From positions 372,001 through 436,000 of the forward strand of contig NHNW01000030.1 in assembly GCA_002786025.1 (NCBI GenBank): 64,000 bases of DNA, given 5' to 3'. Origin of the DNA: Zasmidium citrigriseum. Taxonomy: Eukaryota > Ascomycota > Dothideomycetes > Mycosphaerellales > Mycosphaerellaceae. This document shows, piece by piece, positions 22,129 through 32,739 of this stretch. Each line of letters begins with the position of its first letter. Positions within the stretch are counted from its first letter, which is position 1. Made by a program: the position numbers and the translations under genes. A model generated the notes under the pieces. It was given only the letters and a program-made list of their open reading frames with translations. It searched no databases and was not told the DNA's origin.

Positions 22129-23061
22129 ATGGTTCATTACAAGACCCGCGATTCTCCAAAGGATGATTACTGGAAGCTCCCGTGGCACATCAGAGAGTCG
22201 CGTGAATGGGTTGACGAGCGCCTGAGCGACCTCAACTTCCACGTCAACTCCTCCACAGGAGGCCGTCGGCTTGCAGAGCTCATTTCGCGTGCAGAGAGAA
22301 ACATGATATCGTACGAGAGATGCAGCCTCGATGAGCTCAAAGCTTTCTGCACCGCTAGACAGATCCAAGGCGCGGACATCTCTTCACGAAAGAAGCGAGA
22401 CTACATCGCACTCTTGGAGCAGGCCGACGATGCTGGAGCCTCCTTCGATCGCTTTCTGGACCTACCAGCTGAGCTTCGTGTCCGCATCTGTTCGTACTAT
22501 ATGGACGCTCTCGATCTCAGCGACTTCTTCATTCAACGACACCGCGAACAACATGAAATCACGTTCCCTCGAGTCCTTGCTCCTCCACCAGTGACACAGG
22601 TCTGCACCCTGCTGCGCAAGGAAACCATGCCGATGTTCTTCGACATCTTCCGCCTGACTATCGACAATCGAAGTCGTTACATGTGGCCCGCGGCGTTAGA
22701 AAATGACTTGTCTCATCTCGCACAACACATCAAGAAGCTAAGCTTCAATGGCTGGATCTCTCTCCCAGGCGCCGGCAAATACTTCAGCAACTCCGTCAGA
22801 TACGAGGTCAAGATCGATTTGGCTACGTTGCACAAGCCTGCTCGTTACGACAAGTTCGAATTCCTCTATTTCTACTCTGGCTCGGACAAGGAGGAGCGAA
22901 AGAAGACGTTCAACGAAATTATTGATCGGGAGTTTGACCACTTTCTCGATTCTCAGAGGGCTGATGAAGGTGGCTTCGCCGTTTTGACAAAAGATGGCTA
23001 CCGTGCACTGAGCGAATGTACAATCAGGGTTGCACAGCAAGTGCTGGATGCAGTCAAATAG
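22129..23061 (+). CDS. SAP-like plus F-box-like (LPAELR) protein, 310 aa
   Basis: Single exon. Residues 65-100 (YERCSLDELKAFCTARQIQG and the following basic helix) fit a SAP-like helix-extended-loop-helix motif, often a DNA or chromatin binding module. Residues 106-125 (FDRFLDLPAELRVRICSYYM) are the same F-box-like motif as in the tandem array, followed by VTQVCTLLRKETMPMFFDIF. The C-terminal half resembles the longer fungal LPAELR proteins. It is a dispersed relative of the array at 2.3-8.4 kb. The partner and role are unknown. Confidence 0.8.
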   Translation: MVHYKTRDSPKDDYWKLPWHIRESREWVDERLSDLNFHVNSSTGGRRLAELISRAERNMISYERCSLDELKAFCTARQIQGADISSRKKRDYIALLEQADDAGASFDRFLDLPAELRVRICSYYMDALDLSDFFIQRHREQHEITFPRVLAPPPVTQVCTLLRKETMPMFFDIFRLTIDNRSRYMWPAALENDLSHLAQHIKKLSFNGWISLPGAGKYFSNSVRYEVKIDLATLHKPARYDKFEFLYFYSGSDKEERKKTFNEIIDREFDHFLDSQRADEGGFAVLTKDGYRALSECTIRVAQQVLDAVK

Positions 23062-23587
23062 AAGAAACATGCGGATTCTCTCGTCGGAATCTTCCGACTC
23101 TTGCGGCAGAGGTCAGGGTGATGCTGGCTCGCTTCAAGGACTGTCTGCGAATGATATTGATGGGATGCGATGCTTGGAAGTCTGCGCCCGAAGTGAAACG
23201 ATGAGCATTAGCTTGTGTTGCTGTGGTATAAGATATGAGATATGTACACTCGAAGCAATCTTCCAATAACATGCCCACGCTTTTTGCAAGATCTATGCAT
23301 ATCAAACAGATCACAGCCAGTCTTAAAATATTCACAGTGAATGGAGATGTGCCTTCCAAATCAGGAGCGAAGTGAGCATGTGAAACAGACGCTCGGGCCG
23401 CAAAGCGAGCCGCCCTCAAAGCTCACCTCGTGCTTGTTATGAAGTGCAATGCTCGCGCTTCCTTTTGCAACGACATCAAGCACGCAGCAGCAGCAGCAGC
23501 AGCGGCAGAGCAAAGAGCAGAGCAACCCCCAGCGACATCGCTCGATCCACGCTCCCAACAAGCTTATAGCCCCCAGACCCCAAAATA
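23062..23587. other. intergenic with a short CAG microsatellite
   Basis: Contains six CAG units at 23485-23502 shortly before the BTB gene. Nothing else seen. Confidence 0.6.
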
Positions 23588-24546
23588 ATGGCTTCGAACA
23601 ACCCCCCAAACCCCAGTGACTTCATCTTCGACCCGCCCAAAATCGGGCCAGTAACAGGACTTTACAACCCCATCATGGTCACGATCCTAGTGCGCGGCGA
23701 GAGATTCTCAATCCCTCGCGCTTTGATTTGCGAGAAATCGCAGTATTTCAAGAGTATCTTTTTGGGTGGGTTCGTGGAGAGTGAGCGGTGCGAGACGGCG
23801 TTGCCGGACGTTTCGCCCAAAGTTTTCAAGGTCTTTGTGGGATGGCTGTATTATTGGCGGGTCTTTGTCGATGGCGGCGAGCGAGATGAAGCCAGATGAA
23901 GACGAGAAGCGCCCGGCGTACGAGGAGGCAAGCCCATCTCAGCAACCAGCAGCTCCATCAGCAGCATCGACTTGTCCTGAGCCAGAAGAACGCGACGACG
24001 CCAATCCCATCACCTGGAGCTGGAAGTTCCTCTTCGAATTGTACCTCTTCAGCGACCAATACGTCACCCGACACCTGCGCATGCAACTCATGAACATCAT
24101 TCAACTCAAGCACCTGCAAGTCTGGCCCGCTGTCAATGAGCCGCCTTCAGTCGAAAGCACAATCTTCGCCGTCACAAAACTCGCACCGACCTCGCCACTC
24201 CGCCGCCTCCGGGACGAAATGCCACACCGGTCCAAAACAATCCCAACACAGATACTTCAGCCAGATGCCGCATGATTTCCTTGTCGAGTGTTTGGTCTCG
24301 CAGAAAGCGCATTGTGCTGCCATGGCGCTGTGTCTGATGCAAGGGAGGTGTGAGGAGGACGGATCGCATGAGGAGAGTGACCACGCTGGTTTACAAGAAG
24401 ATGACCCGTGCTTGTATCATGAGCATCCGGAAAGACAGTCGGAAGAGAAAGATCAGTGTTCGGACTTGTGGCGGAAGCTGCGGGAGAATTTCTGCGAGCC
24501 GCGCACTGCGTTTGATGCCTGGAAGAACGACGGGAAGGATGATTGA
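23588..24546 (+). pseudogene. BTB/POZ-domain protein gene with two apparent frame breaks
   Basis: The first frame (23588-23899) encodes a BTB core: MVTILVRGERFSIPRALICE, then SQYFKSIFLGGFVESE and VFKVFVGWLYYWRVF. The match continues in a second frame (to 24275: WSWKFLFELYLFSDQYVTRH, IIQLKHLQVW, APTSPLRRL) and then in a third (to 24546: MPHDFLVECLVSQKAHCAAM). Each change is a +1 shift. No good intron of normal size fits: the first break could use a weak GTCTTT donor with an 82 or 112 nt intron, and the second would need a 31-nt intron. The most likely reading is a frameshifted gene, or sequence errors. Intact relatives are fungal BTB proteins of unknown partner. Confidence 0.6.
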
Positions 24547-24879
24547 GTGCTGAGGATGATGGGAGATGATGCTTTGATAGAAAGCTTGGAGCGGGTCTGA
24601 ATTGCCTTGCTGCAGAATATGAGAGAGGTCTTGTTGCTCAAGTGGGATGGACAATAACAAGAGGTTGGACGGCAAGTCTTGCAGCACTGGCAACATGTTA
24701 GACACGGCATACTGGCAGCGGAATGAAACGAGGAATTGGACGATGAGGTCGGATTGAAGTATTGACGTATATTCATCATACCCACAAGCTCGCGCATCGC
24801 CGGCGCACAGCTTTTTTAGACGCCATGAACGCCGCATCGCTGGTATCTTTCACGACCTGTTTCCCCATCTGCCCATCAT
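24547..24879. other. intergenic, 3' regions of convergent genes
   Basis: Nothing beyond the 3' UTRs expected of the BTB and eL31 genes. Confidence 0.5.
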
Positions 24880-25439
24880 CTATGCGGCATCCTCAACAAC
24901 GGCGGTCTGGAGACCCTTGGGGTTCTTGACGTTGACGGCCTGGACGTAGGAGTACAGCTTCTCCTTGGCGCCCTCCTCGTCGTTACGCTTGCGGCTGATG
25001 CGGACACGGAGGCGGAATGGGACGCCCTTGATGCCGGACTCCCAGACCTTCTTGTTCAACTGAGGGTCGAGGCGGACGTCGGAGGTGCCCTACAAACGTG
25101 AATAGTTAGCATTGATCGATGTGCGACACAGGGAAAATAAGCAAATGTCAGTACACACCATAGCCTTCTCAGCGAAAGACTTGATCTCCTTGATGGCGCG
25201 AGGAGCCCTCTTCTTGAAGCTGATGCCGTGGACCTTTACAATCACGATATGTCAGACTTTACATGCTCTTCTTCAGTCTTCCGTCCGATGCACAGCCATT
25301 GTATTGCATGTGCCATCCGTGGACTTCATCAAACTGAACGTACTCTCTTGTGGAGGTGGATGGTGTATTCGCGGGCGACGACATCCTCGATGGCGCTGCG
25401 GCCAGTCTTGCCGGCGGAGGGCTTGGCAGACTTGGACAT
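24880..25439 (-). CDS. rpl31: 60S ribosomal protein eL31
   Basis: Three exons on the minus strand: 25439-25344, 25233-25159 and 25089-24880, with introns of 110 nt (GTACGT...AAG) and 69 nt (GTGTGT...TAG). The spliced 126-residue protein reads EYTIHLHKR, VHGISFKKRAPRAIKEIKSF, GTSDVRLDPQLNKKVWESGI and VPFRLRVRISRKRNDEE, all diagnostic of eL31, a component of the large subunit near the peptide exit tunnel. All junctions are phase 0. Length matches the family (about 113-126). It is divergently arranged with the PP2C gene, with 298 bases between the start codons. Confidence 0.95.
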
Positions 25440-25737
25440 GGTGTCGGCGGTGGTGTCGGCGGTGGTGTGGTCGTCGGTGGGCGGTGCGATTATTTCCTCG
25501 TCGCTGGAAGTCGGAACATCTCGAAGGAAGCGACGAAATCTGGTGAAGTCCAGTGCGGCGCTAGCGATGAGCTTGGCACGGGCGCGGCCGATTGGCTCGT
25601 GACCGCGATCAATCACAAGCCCCGGAAACGTCCGCAGCGCAGCAACAGAAGAAAGTCGCCAGCGTCCTACCAACGACCTACACACACCACCACATTCACT
25701 CACCTCCTGCCCGATGCGGTAGCAGCATCACAGTGCG
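25440..25737. promoter_or_regulatory. shared upstream region of eL31 and PP2C genes
   Basis: 298 bases separate the two divergent ATGs, so both promoters must lie here or overlap the genes. No specific element was identified. Confidence 0.4.
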
Positions 25738-27703
25738 ATGCGACGCGCCGTGATCCAAAACCTGCGCACTTTCCGCCGGCCGACGCCCCGCAAAGCGCTC
25801 AAGAGCCTGCGCATCGCCGCCAACCAGCATGCCCAGTTCAGTCGCAGCGTAGTCAACCGCTCGCCGTCTCCTCTCCAGTCGTCCATGCGCCTGTCTCGTC
25901 GTATCTCGATACCCGTTGCGTTCGGTGTCGGCGCTGCGGCGTTGTATTACGGTTACGAGCAGCAGCAAAGAGCGCGATTCCAGCCCAGCACCGCGTCAGA
26001 TGTATCCCCGGTCTCTTCTGCTGTGAGCGGGAGCCAGGGACGAAGTTACTCCTCAGCAACCGCCGCCGCGACCCATGCACCCTCCTCTTCGATACCGGCT
26101 GGCGTACCTCTAGAGGCAGAGAGCGTCCCAGAATCTGTGAGGAAGGCGTTGATTGTCGAGCAAGGCCAACTCTTCACCGCGCAAATACCGGCCGATCAGC
26201 CCATCAGCAAAGAGACGGACTTTTCAGGACGAAAGGTGTTGGAGATGCTGACGCCAGATCAAGCAACTGCGAAGCTCAGGACCAACGAGGAGAGCTATTT
26301 GGTCGGGCGAGGCGAGGGCGTGGTGCGTTATGATGTGGTACAGATTCCGAGCAACGACCCGATCGAGGATGATCATGTCGAGAAGATCGTTGAGGTACCG
26401 AACACGACAGCAGCCGCCGATGAGGGCAAGACCAGCTCGGACTGGATGTTCTGGGGCGTGTTCGATGGGCACTCTGGCTGGACAACCTCTGCGAAGCTGC
26501 GTCAAACGCTCGTGTCCTACGTTGCACGTGAGCTGAATGCCACATACAAGTCAGCCTTGCAGGATCCAAAACTCACCTTTCCAACCGCCGATTCCGTGGA
26601 CGCCGCCATCAAGAAAGGGTTCGTCAAGTTGGACAACGAGATCACGCATGAGTCTGTAGCGAAAGTGCTCAAGGCTCAATCGAAAGTAGTCGCCGCAGAG
26701 ATCCTCGCCCCAGCGCTTTCCGGATCGTGTGCTCTGCTTTCTTTCTACGATAGCCGATCGAAGGAGCTCCGAGTGGCATGTACGGGCGACAGCCGGGCCG
26801 TGCTCGGTCGCCGAGGGAGCAGCGGCAAGTGGACAGCAACTGCGCTTTCCATCGATCAGACCGGCGGCACGCCTTCCGAGGATGAACGACTACGGGCCGA
26901 ACATCCGAATGAGCCATATGTCACACGCAACGGACGCATCCTGGGTGGTCTGGAGCCAAGTCGAGCTTTCGGCGATGCAGTCTACAAATGGAGCATCGAG
27001 ACTCAGGAGAAGATGAAGAAGAACTTCTTCGGGCGAAGTCCAAGTCAGTTCTTGAAGACACCCCCATATGTGACTGCAGAGCCGGTCATCACACGCACGA
27101 AGATTGACCCCACGAAGGGCGACTTTGTCGTCATGGCCACCGATGGTCTGTGGGAGATGCTCACAAACGAGGAGGTCGTTGGCCTGGTTGGACAGTGGCT
27201 CGAGAAGCAAGCCTCGCAATCGAGCGAGTCCAAGGGTGGTAACAGCGGCTGGTTGCAATCCTGGTTCAGCAGCCAGAAGGCGGGCGCCCTACCAATCGAA
27301 CACCATGACCAAGGAGACGGCAGCGGACAACGAGCTCCGGTCCGTCAGCAACAGTGGGGCATTCCAACTGGACAGGACCAGCGCTTTGTCGTCGAAGATA
27401 AGAACGCCGCAACACATCTCGTTCGCAACGCTCTTGGTGGCAAGGATAAGGACATGCTGAGTGCGCTACTCACTCTCCCTTCGCCATATAGCCGGAGATA
27501 CCGTGATGATTTGACTGTGTAAGTAAAGCAAAGGGCGCCAGCCACCGTGCAACATGTTTGAAACGCCTACTGACCTAAATCCCAGTCAGGTGATCTTTTT
27601 TGGAGAAGGCCAGGGCAACGGCCGAGTGGAACTTAACAAGGACGCCAGCGCAACCGCCAACGGGAACGGTAATGGCGCGAACGGAGTCAAGGCGAAGCTA
27701 TGA
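25738..27703 (+). CDS. mitochondrial PP2C-type protein phosphatase (Ptc5/PDH phosphatase-like), 632 aa
   Basis: Exon 1 is 25738-27518 and exon 2 is 27586-27703, with a 67-nt intron (GTAAGT...CCCAG). Splicing replaces an early stop by DDLTVQVIFFG, the usual PP2C end, followed by an Asn/Gly-rich tail. The N-terminus is basic (MRRAVIQNLRTFRRPTPRKA) and followed by a hydrophobic segment near residues 58-68 (IPVAFGVGAAALYY), consistent with import into mitochondria and an inner-membrane anchor. PP2C motifs: WGVFDGHSGW near 238-247, LRVACTGDSRAVL, and VVMATDGLWEML near 463-474. In yeast, Ptc5 reactivates pyruvate dehydrogenase; that role here is inference from overall layout. Confidence 0.85.
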
Positions 27704-28040
27704 TTTTCTCGAAGACAGGGGGAAAAGAACTTCAGCTACAAGAGACGAAGGAGCCAGGGAAGGTGTTCTTTCGCCTGAGATCTCTCTACGGGCATTACAG
27801 CATAGCGACAGGCGCATGGGTGTTTTCACAAGCGATAGAGGACAACCTCCGCTACAGAGTGCGGGCCCACAGCGGGCGACCGCTTGATTTGACAGACCTA
27901 TGTGTATGATATACTACTTCACGAATGATAAAAAAGACCGGTCTTGATGAAGCCGCCTCTCCGGTTGTAATTCAAACCTATTTTCTCGACGAAAACTTCG
28001 ATTTCGAGGCCATCGAGTCGAATCTCAAAGGTCCAAAACT
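27704..28040. other. intergenic, 3' regions of convergent genes
   Basis: Nothing seen beyond expected 3' UTRs. Confidence 0.4.
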
Positions 28041-29033
28041 TTACGCCTTGACGGAGTCCACCACGACACCGACCTTCAACGCCGTGTAATCCTTCAAAAT
28101 CTCCTCCCGCTTGGCCATCATCTCATCGACGTCCCAATGGGCCCAGGTATACCGCCCCCTCAGGAAATCGGCTTCCTTGCTACAAAGCCAGACGGCGTAG
28201 TGCGCTGGGAGAGTCACTGCCCGGAAAGTCAGCTACACACTTCGCAGCAGCATGAATGGCTTACGAGAATCGTATTCGAACTGATCTTCTTCTAACCCCA
28301 TGATATCCCTCGACCCCGGCGTGAACCCAAACGCGGGATGGAACGTGTGCACCCGGATTCCTGTACTCTGGGCTTCTTCGTGGATCGTATGGATCAGGGA
28401 CGTCATGGCGATTTTGCTGGCGTTGTAGAGGCCCATGTGCGGGACTGTGAGTTGGATTCCGGAGGTGGAGGTGTGGATTATTGTTCGCTCTGAGGGAGAG
28501 GGAGAGGGGAGGTCCATGAAGGCTTTGATCAGGGTTATGGGCCCGATGACATTGACTGCGAACGTCTCGGCGATTGTTTCGGGGGAGAAGTTGAGGACGG
28601 GGCCTGGCGTGGGGACGTATGCGGCGTTCAGTACCAGAACATCGATTGTTTTGAGCTCCGCGACGATCTCCCCGAGACGTTGCGTATCGCTCATCGAAGC
28701 TGCGAAGGTCTTCACCTCTACGCCCGCGAACTCCCGCTCGATCTCCCCTTTCGCGGCATCGAGACGTTCCGGTCGACGGGCGAGGAGGGCGATCACAGAG
28801 GCGCCCGCCTGGGCGAAGGCTTTGGCTGTTTCGAGGCCGATGCCTTCGGCTGGGAGGCGTCAGTACAGAGGATATGGGCGGAGGGTGGAATGCGTACAGC
28901 CGCCTGTGATCAGAACGGTCTTGCCCGCGAGACTGAGTTCTGGACGGGATGGTGAGATGGAAGGGTACGAGGTGGTGTGGTAGGTCTTTGTTGGGCGGGG
29001 GAGGGCCTTGAAGCGCGAGAAGATTTCTTCCAT
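28041..29033 (-). CDS. short-chain dehydrogenase/reductase, 298 aa
   Basis: Three exons: 29033-28898, 28849-28265 and 28216-28041; introns are both 48 nt (GTACGC...CCCAG and GTAAGC...GGCAG). Splicing creates the cofactor motif TGGSEGIG at residues 43-50, which is split by intron 1. Other SDR signatures are VLNAAY near 118-123 and the catalytic YNASK at 187-191, preceded by HTSTSGIQ. The C-terminus (LPAHYAVWLCSKEADFLRGR, then YTWAHWDVDEMM) is typical of a fungal clade of classical SDRs whose substrates are unknown. The TGxxxGIG motif fits NAD(P)H binding; the substrate cannot be predicted. Confidence 0.9.
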
Positions 29034-29682
29034 GGTTGGTGGCTATGACGATTGCTGGGTTTGGGAAATGGTTGAACTACTGGTTCTGATGTCCTGGACA
29101 ACATGAACCCTTTTCAATGATCTGAAGTGCATCCACGGCTCTGGATTGCAGCATGCCACGGCGACTGGAATCATCTACATCCGAGATTCTTTGGGAATCG
29201 ACCCTTTGCTGGAGCATTGAGATCCGGCCCATACAGACCTAGTCTTCCCGAAACAGGCAGTGGTATAGACGCTGCTGAGTAAAACGAGCAACGTGCAGCC
29301 GCCGCTAGCGATCCTTCAGACGCCATATGCTGCATAGACTCTCAAGATGCTACTGTGGACATCAAGCCATCGGTGCTCAAGTCGACGACCCCCGTTCCAC
29401 GCGGAGAAGGCAGCCATTCGACGCCGACCTCCTGCTCAATGCCGGACTTTCGGTCAATCGAATTCCATGCCGCATTGGGCTGTCTGAACGACTGTGATTA
29501 GAAATGGAAGAAGCTCTCTGTTGTATCAATCTTCGGGAGAACACTATGCACTTCATGAGAGGCTCAGTGTTGACGTAGAAAGTAGAGAGCAGGCTCATAA
29601 TCCAAACACTTGTTGCGTACAGATCGTCTCATCATTCGTTACTCATACAGACATTGCCTTTTCTTCACAGGTCGTGTGCTCG
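29034..29682. other. intergenic
   Basis: Promoter side of the SDR gene and 3' side of the next minus-strand gene. No gene seen. Confidence 0.4.
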
Positions 29683-31101
29683 TCAAACTTGAGAAGCCTT
29701 ATGAGCCATGGCATCACGATACCCATCACGATAGCCCGACTCATAAGCACCTCCCATTCTTCTAGCCTGCTCCGAACCCCTGGCCGCGTGATCATCACTA
29801 GTAGAAGTTGGTGAGGTCGTGCTGCCCAAGCCTCCCGCAGCACCAGAAGTGGTCTGCGTAGTCGATGGGTACGAGCCGCCAGACACATTTCTCGTCTCGC
29901 TAACATCTCCCTGCTTGTGGCTCAAGGCACTCGCACCAAGAGCTCCAGCACCCGCTCCAGCGCCCACAGCTCCCGCGGTGGTGCTGTGTGGATGTCTCTC
30001 AGAGAAGTCTTTGTTGTGCGTGAGGGGTGTGTCGGCTGGTGGACGGTCCATGTAGGAGATGTCTTGGCCGTGTCTGGTGGAGGTGGTATCGTATGTGCGG
30101 CGGTCGACGCCAGAATGCGTTGTGGACGCAGGGTGCGTGGTGGACTGGCCTTTGTACTGATCAGAACCGGAGACGCCTGAGACGGCAGAGTCGCGGGCGT
30201 AGTGGCTCTGGCTCTTCGACTGATCAGAATCGACACGAGGATCCATCTTGTTCAGCATGTCTGAGCGGTGTGGGCCTGCGGTGTTGGGTGCTGGGCCGGT
30301 TTCACGGCTTTGAGTTGCTTCGTAGGCACCGTACCCTGCGGCACCAGCACCGCCTGCGAGAGCGGCGTCACGACCGTAGTGATGTTGACCATGCGTGGTG
30401 GAGGGAGAGTTGTCGTAGGTGTCGTACGAGCCTGGCATGTTCGAGGCAGTTCCTGAACCAACTCGGTGGCCGCCTGCGGTTGGGACAGCCTCACGGTTTT
30501 CGAGCTGGGAGTGTGGGCCAGTGGTGAAGCCCTGTTCGTTCATGCTATTGCTGATACCGCCGCCTTGGGTGCGACGAACTTCTGGGTCGTCTGCAGAACG
30601 TCTGCTGCCAATGTCACCCGCCTCAGCACGGCCTTGCGAAGCACCATATCCACCGGCTGGAGTCGAGCCTGCGTTGGCGGCGATTTGCTGGCCCTTGGAG
30701 CTGTAAGGATTGAAAGGCTGTCGAGGACCATCTGAGCCAGTGCTGCTACCAAGATGCGTGTCTCTGAGCTTGTCACTGGTGGAAGAGACGTTGCCTCCAC
30801 GTCCGCTATGGCCGTGCGTACCAGAGCCGGTGAGTGCTTCAGAACCGTAACCTCCAGTGACGGCAGTACCTCCTACGATGCCACTGCTTTTGCCAGTAGC
30901 AGATCCAATGGGATGCTGGAGCTCAGAAGCCCGGCCTCCCGTCACGGTGTTCTGCATCTCGCTGGATCCTCGACCTGGTTGGCCGTAATGCTGACCTTGT
31001 TGAGCAGAACCCAGTTCTTGATGTTGTTTCTCCAACTTCTTCTGCTCGTCGTTCTTGTCCGAGCCGCTAAGCTTGTCTTCGATTTTGCTGATGAGGCCCA
31101 T
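29683..31101 (-). CDS. disordered Gly/Ser/His-rich protein, about 472 aa
   Basis: I chose ATG 31101-31099 (MGLISKIEDKLSGSDKNDEQ) over one 18 codons upstream because the N-terminus then starts with a short amphipathic helix and acidic linker. The rest is low-complexity and strongly hydrophilic, rich in Gly, Ser, Thr, His and Gln (for example HYGQPGRGSSEMQ), with one Ala/Gly segment (AGAVGAGAGAGALGASAL). The end, YESGYRDGYRDAMAHKA, is the most conserved-looking block. It resembles stress-related hydrophilins or LEA-like proteins in composition only; no catalytic domain is visible. Confidence 0.65.
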   Translation of the reverse strand: MGLISKIEDKLSGSDKNDEQKKLEKQHQELGSAQQGQHYGQPGRGSSEMQNTVTGGRASELQHPIGSATGKSSGIVGGTAVTGGYGSEALTGSGTHGHSGRGGNVSSTSDKLRDTHLGSSTGSDGPRQPFNPYSSKGQQIAANAGSTPAGGYGASQGRAEAGDIGSRRSADDPEVRRTQGGGISNSMNEQGFTTGPHSQLENREAVPTAGGHRVGSGTASNMPGSYDTYDNSPSTTHGQHHYGRDAALAGGAGAAGYGAYEATQSRETGPAPNTAGPHRSDMLNKMDPRVDSDQSKSQSHYARDSAVSGVSGSDQYKGQSTTHPASTTHSGVDRRTYDTTSTRHGQDISYMDRPPADTPLTHNKDFSERHPHSTTAGAVGAGAGAGALGASALSHKQGDVSETRNVSGGSYPSTTQTTSGAAGGLGSTTSPTSTSDDHAARGSEQARRMGGAYESGYRDGYRDAMAHKASQV

Positions 31102-31712
31102 GATGAATGACGTTCCTTCTTCTGACTTTTTCTTTTTGACAGAGGAAATGCTCACAAGTCATGGGCAGCTCAAAGATACATATAGCAATTCATGCCACTC
31201 ACCGACCTACGTCATGTCCACTGTCAAGAACAAAGGATACTCGTTCAGTTTTCCACAAACGAACGCCCTGCCAACTTTCCAGAGTCAGTTCCCTGTCGCA
31301 TCACAGATGAAGAAGAGAAGCTCTCTGAGCTGTTGTGCAGATCAACCACCAAGATCTGGACTCATTGCGCAAGAAGGTCTGTCGACGCCCAATCAGATCA
31401 ACGATCGATTCCCCACAGCGCAGGAACAATCAGATTGACTCTTGACTCGCCACACGTGGTACCGAATTCCTTGTACTGGGCGAGCATCTCTTGCTCGAAG
31501 CGACCAAGCAGACAACTCGCGTACACCGTCGTGCGTCATGGTCCTGCGTCACGATGTCGAATTGAGCTCTTTGTGTTCCCATGTTGGAGGTTGACAGGAC
31601 CAAGCCTTGAGTTCGTCTCACCTTGATCTCTGGTGGAGCCAAGTCCGGTGGCTGCGATCACCACGACGTCAGTGGCTTCGACTTCTTGTTCACTACACCT
31701 TGTCGACCATCT
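31102..31712. other. intergenic
   Basis: Upstream region of the disordered-protein gene and 3' region of the next gene. Short frames on both strands look like chance. Confidence 0.4.
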
Positions 31713-32582
31713 TCACCAGTCGTACTCCAAACCCTCCCTAAGTGGCAGATTCTGGATATGATACCTGCCAAGTGGGTGCCCAATAGGCGCATCCGACATC
31801 CTGAACATCCTCATGGATGCTTTCACAACCGCCTGAAGCGCTTCAAAGCCACTCATACCCTCCGTATTGGCAAACACCCTCCCTTGCTCTTCGACGAAGC
31901 TATTCGTCCCATAACCCCAAGCTCCGGTTTCTCCTATTGTTGGCGCCGACATCTCGTGCCCATACGTAGAGTAATGCCTCCATCCAGTGATCTTCCTCGC
32001 CTTGAGATCAAAATAGATCATCAATCTATCCGGCCAATTCGTATATCCACAGAGCGTGATCCGCTGCATGTGATCGAACATGTCTCTGGGCGTCTGTTGA
32101 AGCCATGGATCAAAACCTAGCGGTATTTGCATTTCTGAAATTTTCCAATCCGGCTGGAATTCGTTGTGGACAAGCCAGAATTCATTCTCAGCGTAAAAGA
32201 TTGGAAGTGTTTCCTCTCGTAGCAGGCGACAGACTCTTGTGATAGGGGGTTGGACTGGACGGAACTGCTTGTCGTTTCGTTTCAGCTTTTGCGTTAGACT
32301 GCAAAGTCTGTCTCGTGGGCTTCTGTCACCACTTCCTGGGCCTTTCATTTGGTCCTCTTGACATCTGCCAATGAGATATGGCCTAGAGGCGACCAGGACG
32401 TGGAGGTAGATTTGATCCCTCAACTCTGCTGGCAAGCCCAGGAGTGTCGGTGTATTGAGGCGACTTGCGTTCTTGTTGCCCTGGTTGGGGTTCACTGAGT
32501 AGCGCTTTGCTAACCTCTCCGAGCGTCGTAGTGCTTGGCCAGGCATCTCGTGAAGATGGTCGGAAGAGGACGCCGTGCACAT
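31713..32582 (-). CDS. F-box-like (LPAELR) protein, 289 aa
   Basis: Single exon. The motif TLLGLPAELRDQIYLHVLVA is near residues 46-65 and PPITRVCRLLREETLPIFYA near 109-128. The C-terminal part (DMFDHMQRITLCGYTNW, MIYFDLKARKITGW) follows the layout of the longer dispersed fungal members of this family. A basic N-terminal segment (ALRRSERLAKRY) could be a nuclear signal. It is the tenth LPxELR-type protein in the window counting the array. Function unknown. Confidence 0.78.
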   Translation of the reverse strand: MCTASSSDHLHEMPGQALRRSERLAKRYSVNPNQGNKNASRLNTPTLLGLPAELRDQIYLHVLVASRPYLIGRCQEDQMKGPGSGDRSPRDRLCSLTQKLKRNDKQFRPVQPPITRVCRLLREETLPIFYAENEFWLVHNEFQPDWKISEMQIPLGFDPWLQQTPRDMFDHMQRITLCGYTNWPDRLMIYFDLKARKITGWRHYSTYGHEMSAPTIGETGAWGYGTNSFVEEQGRVFANTEGMSGFEALQAVVKASMRMFRMSDAPIGHPLGRYHIQNLPLREGLEYDW

Positions 32583-32739
32583 AAACCGAATTTATCTGTA
32601 GCTGTGGTTCTAAGTTGTCTTTATGTAGCGCTGCTGTGCCGCAATCCACTTGGCTACCACGACAGCCAAGGTGTGTCTCGAAGTTTGTCTCCAAAAGGTA
32701 GGTATCGTAGGTATGGGAACGCATTGAGTCGAAACTTTC

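Noticed and set aside
25350..26333. 327-aa plus-strand frame over the eL31 and PP2C starts
   Set aside because: Runs antisense through eL31 exon 1 and out of frame through the PP2C gene.
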